NCBI GenBank assembly: GCA_973895155.1
Contig: OZ316891.1
Span: 2,356,001 to 2,420,000 of the forward strand
Origin: Marsupella aquatica
Taxonomy: Eukaryota; Marchantiophyta
Length of the DNA: 64,000 nucleotides
Reading direction: 5' to 3'
Positions 10,045 through 21,493 of this stretch are shown here, one piece after another (the stretch's first letter is position 1; every line of letters starts with the position of its first letter). Under the pieces are notes generated by a model. The model saw only the letters and a list, made by a program, of their open reading frames with translations, did not search any database and was not told where the DNA came from. The translations under genes were made by a program, and so were the position numbers.

Positions 10045-10473
10045 TGTTAGATATTGGCCAATTCTGGGCTAGATATTGCTCTACATGATAAACTATTATG
10101 CACTATTATCGATCTCTTCGAACCTTGCCCTGAGCGGGATGCTCTAGTCTTGTGACTCGTGAGCTAACCATAGTTAGGCTAACTTGGGTTAGGACTTAGC
10201 TATTGTTAGCGGTAGTGCTATTGTGAATATAGCCAGGGCTGATGCAAGACCCTGGTGGAACTTAGGCTCATTGTTACAGAGCTAGTTGAGAGATAGGGGG
10301 AGCTTGTGTTGTGGATGCTTGGTATGGTCGTTCTGTCTAGAGTGAAGTAAAGCTCTTGTGTGTTCCCGTGGACGTAGCCTCATGTGGAGGTGAATGACAT
10401 ATCTCTCTGTGTCGACTCTTGTACGTTGGATGGTTCATGGGCTTCCCATTGCGATTGTCGTCTATGCTCAACA
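10045..10473 (+). repeat. Right (3') LTR, 429 bp
   Basis: It begins TGTTAGATATTGG and ends GCTCAACA. It keeps about 85 bp near its start and a further short segment that the left LTR lacks. The word AGATATTG occurs twice within its first 40 bases and GCTCTA twice within the first 105, which are the repeats across which the left copy lost DNA. It is followed by the AGGTA target duplication. Confidence 0.92.
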
Positions 10474-10478
10474 AGGTA
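10474..10478. repeat. Right target-site duplication of copia element (AGGTA)
   Basis: It matches exactly the five bases before the left LTR at 3438-3442. Confidence 0.9.
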
Positions 10479-12903
10479 AAACATGGTTTCCAAAGACCAA
10501 ATTGGGAATATTCCAAAAAAGAGAGGAATAAAATTATTGTAAAAACTTTTTGGAGGGTGTCTATTCTCAAAAAAAATGTTGTGCCTTATATGTGACCCAC
10601 CTTAGAGTGAGGCCCCCAAGGGTGGTGCATTTTGAGTTTAGAGGAGCAAAATGGAGCACAGGTGGAAATGCTTTTGCTGGTTCCAAAGCTTAAAACCACA
10701 ATTGTCACATTGTCCATAGACCATAATTAGTCAAACATCTCACTAAAAACACAAAAAGTTGGGGCCCGAGTTGGGGGAAAAGGGTAAATGAAGCCCAAAC
10801 AGACCAGCCGGTTTGCAAAGCTGCCCAGATAATTATACTCACACTGCAACTCAGGCAACCGTCTTCTTGGCTCAGGTTTGATATACCCTACATGTTATTT
10901 ATTAGACCCGGAAGTGCAATGATTCTAGAAAAAAAAGACAAAATAACTTTGAAAATTCATAGCTTTCTCAATTCTAATGATACTAGAGTAGGCTGTACAG
11001 CACTTTCCAAATAGCTTTCCAAATAGCTTTCCAAATAGCTTCTAACCAGCCAAGAATAGCCGATTTGGTGACACAGCAAAGGAGAAATCAAAAGAAGAAT
11101 TTGGCTGGTAAAAGGTTTCTGGAAGTGGAAGAGTGGTAATGATTGAGGGTATAAGAAATTTTGTCATGGTCCATGCCGGTTGTAGGGCAGGCTACCTTTG
11201 TCAATCAAGGCACCATTCTTGTAAATTTATAGGTTCCAGAATTAGACTCATGTGACTGATTTGGGAAGAAAAAATCTTAGGGGTCTCGCTGTATGGAGGC
11301 CCCCACATCACCTGCTATGTTTGTACGTTGGGTTGGGAACACCCTCAAACATTAGAAAAGTTATTTTGGAATTGTTTTACCTTTATCAAGTTGGAATATT
11401 TCAAAAACTTGTTTTTAAAGCCATATCTTTTCTGTGAGTCTCAAAATTGGATTAAAACAACCTTAATGTTCATAAACATGAAATTGTAAGCATTTTCCTT
11501 AGAATGTGCTAATAGAATGATCCTATGCTTTGTTTCACGTGATTTCACTGAACTGAGACCCTGGAGTAAAATAAGATGCTTGTATCTATTTCTATCCACC
11601 ATATGATAGGGATAGCCAGCCAAGTGAGAGCGTTTTGGTACTCTGAAATTGTTCACAGCAACAAGAGGGAAGCCCTTGTTCCTTGTGTTGCCTTGTCCTA
11701 GTCTCGACTCTCATTTGTGCTTTGGAACCAAGAGATGACCCAACCATGATCATCATTGGAGTGTTGCATAGTGTCGGCCCATTGTAGGGGAACAATACCA
11801 AGGGATTTTAGAGGGACCGAGAGAGAGACCCCTACCAAGAGGAAGAGAGGGTTAAATTAGGCCCCCAAAGTAGCCAGCCAGGGGCCAAGGGAATAACGAG
11901 CACACCACTCCCCTTTCACTGCACAACCCACCACACCCACTCACCACATCCCCTCTAGGCCATAGTGGGTAGAGGGGGTAATTGAACCTGGCTGGGACCT
12001 CTGGGTTCCATGCAAATCCCCTGGTCAACTTACTGGAGTGGAATCCAGTTGATTCCCCATCTCCATTCTGCTGGAAAATGGGTAGAGCACTCCCACCAGT
12101 CCACAACTGCACCAGGCAGGGAGTGAGTCAAGGGATAAGGGTCCAACTTATGTAGCCAAGGGAAAGTGCAAATGAAGGCATGATTGCTTGAATCCATCTC
12201 AAGTTACTCAAGGTAAGTCTCTTTCCTAAGCTCGTGGTTACTTTAAGTTACATTTGCATTACAAATTCCATAATATCTTATTATAAAAGCGCAATGTAAA
12301 GCCTACTTTAAGGGCCTACGTCTTAGAGTGAATCCTCTAGGCAGTAACAAAGACTCTAGACAGTAACTCCCAATACAGAAAACTGATAATGAGTCTCAAC
12401 TGCCAACACAAACAAAACTGATAATGATTCTCAATAAAGACAAGACTTAAAATGAGGATGGACAAGTGACATTAACTCTAAATAAAGACAAGACTTAAAA
12501 TGAGGATGGACAAGTGACATTAACTCTAAATAAAGACAATAATGAAATGAAGGAGGACAAACAAACCATGGGGGCAAAGATTATTGTGCCATATATTTTT
12601 TTCTTCATAACTAATCTTCATATCTATGTAGTCCAAGGAAAGGGTAATTGGGCTAGTTATTGTAATGGCTTGTTTGGTGTGCACCGGTGGGATTGCTTTT
12701 ACTTCAGGGTCCACAATTGAACAGCTGTTTTGGGGGTGGAGGTGGGTGGGGCCAGGGCACGGAGATTGCCAAAATTACTCTAAAAACAAAATCCCCTAAG
12801 GTGGCCCCTAAGGTGGCCCCTAAGGTGGCGACTAGCCCTAGAACCAAGATAGGAACTCTAGAGTGTGGAAAGGCATGAGGCCGCTGTAGTTACTAAAAGG
12901 ACA
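10479..12903. other. Intergenic DNA with short tandem repeats
   Basis: No coding region is supported. The sequence is AT-rich with many short non-homologous frames. It holds three small tandem repeats: a 12-bp unit CTTTCCAAATAG three times at 11003-11038, a 48-bp unit at 12433-12538, and a 12-bp unit CCCCTAAGGTGG three times at 12793-12828. Confidence 0.6.
12433..12538. repeat. 48-bp tandem repeat, 2.2 copies
   Basis: The unit starting AATAAAGACAAGAC occurs at 12433 and 12481, with a third start at 12529. The two full copies are identical by eye, so the duplication is recent. Confidence 0.85.
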
Positions 12904-14071
12904 ATGTCCTGGTTAGAGGGCATTGTGAGATATAAATGCCCATAACCAGGGATGTACGTACAAATTGAGAGTGTTTTTTTGTGAACAGACAAGAAAAAAT
13001 GAATCTCTAAAGTTGAAAATAGAAGTTAATGGGCCATGCAAGAAGTGATTACTATGAAATTGACCAAAAACATGAAATAAGTTAAGCAAATCTTGTGATC
13101 TCCTATACAAATTATTATTTTGTTTTATATGGTAAAATCATATACCTTCCATGCCCCAGTGTTTATGGTGTTTTGCATAGTCCCCTTCCCAAAAGAAGGG
13201 AGGCTGTATGGAAAATTAATGCACCCCAAAATACAAAGTGAGAAATCACAAAGTCTTTAAGTAGTATGCATATGGAATTGTATAGGTGTTCTGGCTAAGG
13301 CACTGGCACACTGCATTCAACCGTGGTAAATGGCAAATATTTGAATAGAAAATTTTAGCCAGTATCATTTGCCAACTGGTTTAAACAAAAAAACTTTTAA
13401 AAAAATTACACAACCATGCAAAAAAGCTATGGCCAATTGTTATGGCCAAAAGCCATTTGGGTATCTCAAACTATTGCCTTAAGGGCTGAAACTTTTTAGA
13501 CGGAAGATCTTTTGCCAGCTGGTTTTTAAGGTAAGTGATTCAAGAAATTTTGCCCACACAAAATGGCTGCCACCCTCACATACCCTCCAGGCCCAAGTGT
13601 GGAGAGAGGGTAGTTGAATTTGGCCTCTTGAATCCATAAAGACTTTTGTGATTTTTCTCTTCTGTTTTTTGAGTGCATATATATTTTCCATACAGCCTCC
13701 CTTCTTTTGAGGAGGGGATTATGCAAAACATCTTAAATGTAGGAAATGTAAACCCAAACATAATTTTATCATATAAAACAAAAATAAATTATATCACTAA
13801 AGCTTTTAACTTTTTCCATGTTTTTGGCCAATTGCATAGCAACCTCTTGTTGCATGTCCCTTTAATTTATATTTCACTAATTCACTTTTTCTCATCTTTC
13901 CCAAAAAATCACTCAAGTTTTTCTGTACACTAATATATACTGGTTTTGGGCAGTATGAGAATAATGCACCTCAAAACTTGGGGCAGCATGAAAATAATGC
14001 CCCTCAAAAACTTGGGTTACAGCACTCGTTTTGGGTGCATTGTATCTCATAATGCCCTCTAACCAGGACAT
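12904..14071. mobile_element. Foldback/MITE-like element with long imperfect inverted repeats
   Basis: The outermost 29 bp at 12904-12932 are the reverse complement of 14043-14071 with one mismatch (inner edge GGTTAGAGGGCAT). The pairing continues inward. Left 13180-13220 pairs closely with right 13688-13730 (the AGAAGGGAGGCTGTATGGAA region), and 13110-13143 pairs with about 13757-13790. Weaker matches run on to near 13390 on the left and 13500 on the right, so each arm is roughly 500 bp. There is no transposase coding region. The right arm has its own short duplication around 13950-14020. I could not identify a convincing target-site duplication, so the superfamily is open. This is a non-autonomous element or an inverted duplication. 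Confidence 0.7.
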
Positions 14072-14692
14072 CAGCTCTATGCATGCCACAGCCCTTGGCC
14101 AATTAGAGAAGTAAATGAAAGGATAGGAGCCCTCCCTGTAAGAATCATTCCCATCAGCGAACGAAAAGAAAAGACTACTCCCACGAAGACACGGACGATG
14201 AGTAATACTTCATTCACTCTTTGCTTTTTCTCCCTTGATTGGGTTTCTTGTGTGAGGGATTTGTCTCCCGGTTGGGTGCTCTTTGGTTTTGGCAGTCTGG
14301 TATTATTTGATTCGAAGACCAGCAATTCATTGTCAGTCAGTACCCATTGTTACTACCCCAGATTCCTAATGTAGATACTTGTAAGCGTTGTATGTACTAG
14401 ATGTTGTCGATGGGAAGAAGTCATCGGTGAACTTCTGAATTTGATGGAAAACTGGGTGTAGACATGACGCACAACGTTGAAGCGTCATCAAGATTGTCAC
14501 AGTCGCTTCTCTGTTCACATTCACCGATGCCACACTTGGGTTCGGCAGTCGTCTTGGCGCTGTACGAGTAGCGTTAGAACAGTGGCAACGGAAATTGAGT
14601 GCCACTTTGCTTCAGGAGAGAGACGTTATGCAATTTCCAGAGGCAGAAGTTGGGGACAGAGTAATCTGACTTGTAGACGAAGTGATTGGAAG

Positions 14693-16925
14693 ATGTGTGG
14701 GCGCAGGATGAGGGCTGTTCGAGCAGTCTGGTTGGCGCTCTCGATTGTTGTGGTCGCGGCGATTCTTGCTAGTGTTATTTCGCCCGCATCAGCTCAGGAA
14801 TGCCCCTTGCTCTTCTCACCCACTGACGTTGTACCATCTGATTCCTACAACTATTCCTCACCTGCGTTTGTGAGTCTGTTCTCGTCTCTCAAGAGCAGCA
14901 TTGGGAGCTACATTGCTCAGCATAAAATTCAATCGTACGCAGTTGCCGTCGTTCATCAGAATCGGACCATCTTCACGTCTGGATTGACCAGCACACGATT
15001 CCGGATAGCCTCCATCACGAAGACGTTCACGGCTCTCGGAGCCTTCATGCTTCGCGATCAGGGGCGGCTTTTGCTAGACGACCCTGTCAAGAAGTTCCTC
15101 CCGGGGTTTTCGATCATCAACCCGTTCGGACAGCAGCATGACACCACTTTGCGAGAGCTCATGGGGCATGCTGCGGGATTTCCCCAACAGCTGTGCCCTT
15201 TTCTGATGACTTGCACGGACAATGAAACGGAGATTTTGCAGCAGATTGCCGGAATGGAGCTGATATCTCCTCCATGGGGCAACTATCCGGCGTACTCGAA
15301 CTTGGGCATCTCGCTACTTGGGCGAGCCTGGGAGAAGGCTACCGCTTCAAAGCAGTCGTGGGAGGATTTCGTGACGGAGAGTATCCTCAAGCCTTTGAGA
15401 ATGACCAACACTGGTGTCAATGTGTCCGGCGTTGAGCTTGCTCCCAACAGCAATGTTCTGGCGCTACAGGATCTTGGTTGGAGTGCACCTGCTGCTCAAA
15501 TGTGAGTACCATTGCAGCACCTGTAATTTCATTTTGTTCCTCCTCACCCATGCGTCACTGTTCTTGCCACCCTTTAACTCGGTTGATCTGCCTCTATCGA
15601 TTGATTAGAGTGTGCATCCGCAACTGTGTGAGATTGAACAACCTAATCACGCCCTAGGAATGTCTGGCAAGCCGAATCTTGGAATTGCAAGTAGTGAATT
15701 CGCAGTAATGACCTCGCAGGTATGTTGAGAAATGGAGCTCGAATTACTCTTGTATTACAGACGATGTCTTGCATTGCTCTCGTCTAACTGAACGTAGCTT
15801 TTGGTTTTGGTCCATAAACGTTGACACCCCAAGAATGCTGTAGTGGAGACGAGTGATTCAGTACCAAATGCGACAGGTTATACTTGACTTGACAGGATGT
15901 AGATTTTGGAATTTGGTTTCATTTGCTTGTACAAGTGACGGAAAGTCGGTTATTCCCCCCAAAATTGCAACATTGCTAGTTGAGTGTTTCCTCATAAGTT
16001 TTTGGAGCTGGGGAGGGACTCTCTGATTGTAAATTTTGGCTGAAGATTAAATTTTCAATCCATATCCAGGTATTCAACTGCGGACGACCTCGCCAAGTAC
16101 CTGAAATTTTTGATCAATGCTGAGCCTCCGCTAATCTCACGAATCTCCATACGAGAATGGACGAGTCCTGCCACTATCTTCCCAGATCAGATGGGAGGTT
16201 ATTCCTTCCCCTGGGAGCTTGAAAAACTTTACGAGAACTCCACTGACTTCCTCATCACGAAATCCGGTAACATCAATTACTACCTATCTCGCCTGGCTTT
16301 CGACCTTCCCGCGCAGGTTGGAGCCGTAGTGCTCGCTGTTATCGAGCCAGGCATCAGCTCAGGATCCCCTGATGAGTTATCTGACAACATCATGCGGACC
16401 GTGATCCCAGCAGTGCAGTCAGTGAACCAGCAAATGCTCGCAGATATTTATGCCGGAGTCTACACCTGCCCACGCTCTGCAAGTTTTGTTGGCCCCACTC
16501 TCAACTACAGTGTCCAGGTCGAGTCAGGCACCATCACCGTCTCCGTGTCTCCAACCGTAGGCCTCTTGGCGAATGTGGACATATCGGTGTCAAATGCTGG
16601 ACAGCCGGTCACCAATGCGGAAACTTGGGCGCTCCTCCTAAAAAACGCAACGGAGAACTCGTTTTGGTTTGGCGATGGCTCTTCGTGTAATGGCCTCGTG
16701 AGTTCTGTGAGTTCAGGCCCAGACCTTGCGAATCCGAATACTCCAGGGAGCTTGTACACGGAAGTGGTCGTTTTTGATCCGGTGAAGGGTTCCCTCCAAT
16801 GGCCAGCTCTGGCTGGCTCTTGCTACAAGGCTGGATTTGAGCCCTCCAATGGATTCCGTAATTCGCCCATCACCTTTCTAGCTGGAGTCATCGTCTCGGT
16901 CTCCTTCTTGTTCTTCACCATTTAG
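14693..16925 (+). CDS. Secreted beta-lactamase/transpeptidase-like serine hydrolase, copy 1 (two exons)
   Basis: The exons are 14693-15501 and 16070-16925, separated by a 568-bp GT-AG intron, and encode 554 residues. ATG 14693 is preferred because it directly precedes a signal peptide (hydrophobic 11-30, likely cut after ASA34); a longer frame upstream reads as leader sequence. An in-frame ATG at 14708 is an alternative. The domain is the class C beta-lactamase/peptidase S12 fold. The nucleophile motif is S107-I-T-K110, the YxN box is Y201-S-N203, and a KxG box is K334-S-G336. A beta-rich C-terminal region (about 420-540) follows. The protein ends in a hydrophobic run (FLAGVIVSVSFLFF), consistent with a GPI or membrane anchor. 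It should act at the cell surface on an amide or ester; the substrate is unknown. It is paralogous to the gene at 21494, with the intron at the same codon (M270). Confidence 0.9.
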
Positions 16926-19900
16926 ATCTCTACTCATTTTTTGAGACATCCTTGGCGTATGCCATTCTGAAGGACATTTGATTGTCATGCCGATCCTTCT
17001 TTGCTACAGAACTTTTTAAAAGCCAATGTCTTTGCTTAAAAGGCCTGAATCTAATGCAAGAGAATCCGGAGGTCCTAGGGTCCCCAAGACGGCACAGAAC
17101 CTATCATATGGAGGTCAGGTATACAGAGGTTTACTACAATTGAAACCAGGGCTGCAAGTCCTAAACAACATCCAACAACTTCTCAGTGCCACAGTGGATT
17201 GGTTCACTGATGCTTGGTCAGATCTTTACAGACTTGAATGTGCCCTCCATCTGGGCTACCTCGAAATGGAAATCTTCCCCAGAAATTGGCGTTTTATGTG
17301 ACTGAGATATAAGTTATCGAACAAGTTCTTTATGTTGATCTGCTCACTTCGCTCCTGGACCTCCAGAGCAAGAAGGATGGCAGTCTGTCCTGAAGACGAA
17401 AAGCTCGGGATGAGCCGAGTATTTCTTACAACTTAGGTTTAGAGTCTCAAGGACACCAACTTTTGCAGATCTCGGAGACAGTTTTGAGAGTGCGGGCCAG
17501 TCGGATGGATGTGTCCGAGGTACGAAAAACTAGTGATAAGAACGGAGATGAGCTGAGTCACTGTCAATCTTCCAATGTGGTCAAGCGGATATGGTAACAA
17601 TTGTTCAACAAATTATCTATGAAGACTTTAACCTGCTAGAGAAGCTGGTGTGGATTGTGATCCTTGCTTTGCCATCTAGGAGCGTAGGTCCAATTTCTTT
17701 CAGTGGGCCTGTCTGTTAGATCTGTCGTGTCAGTACATGTGCAGGACTGACCTGTAGTAGCATGTGCTCCAGTATGTCAGTGAACTCGCCATGTCCTTTG
17801 CTTGGAAATGAAAATTGGGTATTGTGGAATGCGCTACGGATACCGATTGCAAGTTACGAATTCCACTGTGTGATGCACAATTGAGATTCCTCTAAATGCA
17901 ATTGAGCACTCAATCAGCCTCGAACATTTGTATTATCTTAAGGGTTGAAAGTATAAACGAAATGCGGTCCTGTCATTCTGTGCACTTTAGAAGTCTTAGT
18001 GTAACTCTATTGTGAGCTACTGTATGTAGTTTAGGCAGAGGAAATCCCTCTGCATTCAGAAGGGGTCACTTCAAGCCGGTGCATTAGGAATGCTAGGAAT
18101 CCAAACGATGCAATTAGCCTGAAATCACGTTGGGCCTGTGGAGAATAGCATGGTCTTAATCAACTACTGTAAAGGCTAGAAATGTTGTGTTTGATTGCTC
18201 TCTCAACTTTCGATCCTTTTTGACAATAGACTATGAAAAAACTATTTTAGATTATGGAGGGCTAGTCCTTCGTTGCCCACGCATGAACACAGTTGTTGGC
18301 CCCAGCCTCAATGCCGCGCCCTACCCTCGTCTACAGACATATGTCTAGTTGTAGGCCTTGTGTGTTGGCCTCATTGTTAGCCTCTCATCAAGGTTGTGCC
18401 CTGCCTGCAGTTTCAAGGTCTACATGCTTCACTCGTAGGCCATGACAGGAAGGTTTTGTTTGCACTGAATTGCACAGATTCGGTCCAGGGAATATTATAT
18501 GACCCCATAATTAGAAACAATTGTGTCTACTTTTCAGGGTTGCTTTACAAGAAGTTGGGGCCCATTGCTTTTTTACATTCCCTCCAAAATTAATTTTGGA
18601 CTGTAAAATTGAGTGGACCTGCTGATAATGGCTTTACTTGGGGTCCATTCACTTATGGTGACTACCCATCATACATGGCAAGTAGGGGCCCCAAGTAAAT
18701 GCTGATGTGGTGGTTCGTTTGGTGGTCCAAACCTTGGCTTCTTGTCACTGTAGCATACTCTCTCAAACACAAGAGAGACAACTGCACAATGAAATACAAA
18801 AGCAGAAAAGGAGTGACTGAAATAGGGGCACCTCATCAAAGTGAAGAACGTATCAATAGCAGTCCTAATGGCTGCCAAGACATAAATGGCTGGACGCACC
18901 CCCCTTGTCATTGTGCAGGTCTGGTAAGGCTCTGGCAAACAGATTGAATTCAAACCGTTTAACTCCTGTAGATCCTTTGCTGTTATCGCTCATATTTAAA
19001 TGTGAACTATAAGCAATGATCTGCCTGACATCTGAACTGTAACCCTGACTAATGTAACAAGATCTTACTGTTCATGGGCCCAATGCAAGAAATCAACCTG
19101 AGGAATTTGCAATGGGACTCGTTCATTCAAGGGATTGACATGTATTGAGCTTCATTTCAACAGGGCATCTCAAGTCTCTCCTTTCCGCCTCCGGTTGCGG
19201 TCAAAGACAAATTCCCAGAAAAAGAGTGGCAGACACAAAAATGTGTGTCTCCACACTCCTGACTGGTGACCAAAATTGGGTATTTCGGACCAAGTTTTTT
19301 CTGCAAACTTCCAGGTTTGAGATGCCCTAATAGATTTTTGGTTGCTAGTCTACCTTTAGAACAAGAAGAAGTGACCTTACAGTTTGCATTGGTGAATCAA
19401 GTACATTTCTAGTCCCTTAGTTTCAGAAAGATAGTTAGAACCTCCTCTACTTGCTTTTACTATAAGCAAACACCTGAGGAATATAAAAAATGGACTTGTA
19501 CCAAGACCTGATTCAGACCAGCTACAAATAGTATTACATGCACTTTTTTTTAACAATAGGGGAATAGGGCAAGATTTTAATTGGTTGATAATTTTCCATA
19601 CAAGGAGTGTTTTCTGATTCTAAAGCAGGATGGATGGACCAAGGGGTTTGCTCTGAAGCCCCCAGGCATGGATTTCCAAAGCTGGGATGGACTGACTCAA
19701 AACATAAAAAAATGCCCAGATAGCACTCTTTATAGTCTGTTTGGACTGAAGTCTGACTTGAAAATGTGCTCTTGCCATGCATACTGGTTTCATTCGTAAG
19801 TAGAGGCTCATGCACAAACTACTCAGGGCGTCCATTACAACATGGAAACCTCCTTCCCCAAAGTGGAGATGCTGCTCATGCCTAAATTATTTAGGGCATT

Positions 19901-21493
19901 CTCCACAAAAGTGAAGAGTCCATTGGCAATGAAGCAAACTATCTCAGAAAAATCTGAAACATAATAGATGATCATTTTTGCACTCATTGGCAATGGAGCA
20001 AACTATCTCAGAAAAATCTGAAACTTTGTAAGCTAATGGACTGGACATCAGAGAACATGCTGAAAATTTTGAGCATAAAAAGAGATATTCAAAAGTTGTC
20101 CAAATAATTGCACAAGTCAACTTAAAACTACCATTTTATGGTTGGTTGGGTGTCTGGGACAACTACTTTGATCCTTCTCAAAATAATTGACGGTCCAGGT
20201 TTGTTTGTGGTGGGGCCATGATCCAACTACCACCCTGGAACCTGGTACTAATAAAGTGTAGAGTGGTCCAATGAAGGGACCATTCAGAACACGGTACAAT
20301 TCCACTTTTCCCCACTTTCTCTGCCATCTATGATGAAAGAATTGATACAATAGTTCTATTCATATTCGTTTCCCTCGTGTTAGTCTTGCTAATTAACGAA
20401 AACCTCATCAAAATTCAATCTAATTCGTTTCGGTCGGAAATTCCGATTAGAATGCTCTGCTTTTCCAATGTTGTCGGAAGAAAGACTGACAAAATTTACG
20501 GTCCAGAGCAAGATTGCAAGAATGCCTGTTTCTCTCGTGATTCGCTTGCTTAGATCTCACTCCAAGAAAGCCCCCAGAATGCTGAGCTCGACGAGACGAA
20601 TCGACTGTCTAGCACTGCAGATTGGAACTCTGTCGAAGAGAATGTTGAGTCAAGAAGAATGCGATTTTTGTTTGGCCTTCAGAGGTGAACGAGTGATGGC
20701 TTACTCTTCGCATTCACCCCTCCAATCTATCGTCGTTTCCAGAGTTGGCCCACGAAGAATTTCGGCGATGCCTTGCTCGTTCCAAGCCATTTATCTGACC
20801 TTACCTTCGTCGGGTTGAGGAGAAGGAAATCTCAACAAGCGTGCGGACAGTTTCCATCACAGCATTTGGCAGGGACAGCGGATTGAGCTCTCTTTCAAGT
20901 CCAATTAGTTTTTGCTTCTTGTGCTCGGGCTCTGTCACGTTTTGCTGCGAACGGCATTGTTTCCCTCGCGGCCATCGGACTTCACATCTGCGGCGAGGTC
21001 TTTAGATCAAGATTTAGTTAACGTAGTACAAGAAGAGACGTTTTTGGAAGCAAACTCTTTGGAGCCGGGGCGATCCAGTCACATAGAGGCGGAAAAGGAA
21101 TGCGGAATAATGATTTCCAGCATTAATTCGTCTGTCGTCATTGATTGGCACTTCGCATGTAACGGTGCGGGCTCGACCCTCTGAAATCGTCTCTCTGCAT
21201 TGATCGGCTCTTTGCATGCAGGCTCGACTATCTGAAATTGTCGATTTGAAACGGAGCGCAAGTTCACATTCTTATCTCATCGGTGACGTTATGAAACATT
21301 GAATGCCCTGCAGAAGCCCGCCATGACTTTAAAGATGCCTCCAACGCGTTGGGGAAGTGTGTTCCGGGAAGGAGTTCATGACAGAGGATACACGTTGTTG
21401 CTCGGATAGGCTCATGGGAAGCAGCACCAGGGCCTTCTACAGCTGAGAGCTGACAAAGGAGAACACAAGGCGCTATTCGGATACGGTAATCTC
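16926..21493. other. Intergenic DNA between the two beta-lactamase-like genes
   Basis: About 4.6 kb without a supported gene. I looked for a third paralog and found no SxxK/YSN remnant. A direct repeat of about 40 bp (CATTGGCAATGRAGCAAAC) lies at 19921-19960 and 19985-20024. A roughly 59-bp tandem repeat, starting ATTGATYGGC, lies at 21140-21246 just upstream of the second gene, in its presumed promoter or leader. A small inverted repeat around TTTACTTGGGG/CCCCAAGTAAA lies at 18633-18699. An ATG-started frame of 116 codons at 20468 has no recognisable domain and is not called. Confidence 0.55.

Larger units (their letters stand above)
3443..10473 (+). mobile_element. Ty1/copia LTR retrotransposon, full length but decayed
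   Basis: The element is bounded by two LTRs starting TGTTAG and ending CAACA and is flanked by AGGTA duplications. It has an initiator-Met tRNA primer binding site after the left LTR and a purine-rich tract before the right LTR. Between them, in copia order, lie gag with a zinc knuckle, a retroviral-type protease motif, integrase, reverse transcriptase and RNase H. Integrase before RT assigns it to copia rather than gypsy. In-frame stops, frameshifts and two internal tandem duplications (98 bp and 46 bp units) mean that no full polyprotein can be made. By eye the LTRs differ at roughly 25-30 aligned positions, mostly transitions, plus deletions in the left copy. It is therefore an old, inactive copy. 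It lies between genes and interrupts none that I can see. Confidence 0.95.

Noticed and set aside
14477-14692. Upstream N-terminal extension of the first beta-lactamase-like protein
   Set aside because: The extra 72 residues are Cys/Arg/His-rich, would bury the signal peptide, and have no counterpart in the paralog. ATG 14693 is the better start.
20468-20818. ATG-started frame of 116 codons upstream of the second beta-lactamase-like gene
   Set aside because: Composition is unremarkable, no domain or signal peptide is visible, and no splice-linked exon extends it. It is likely a chance frame.
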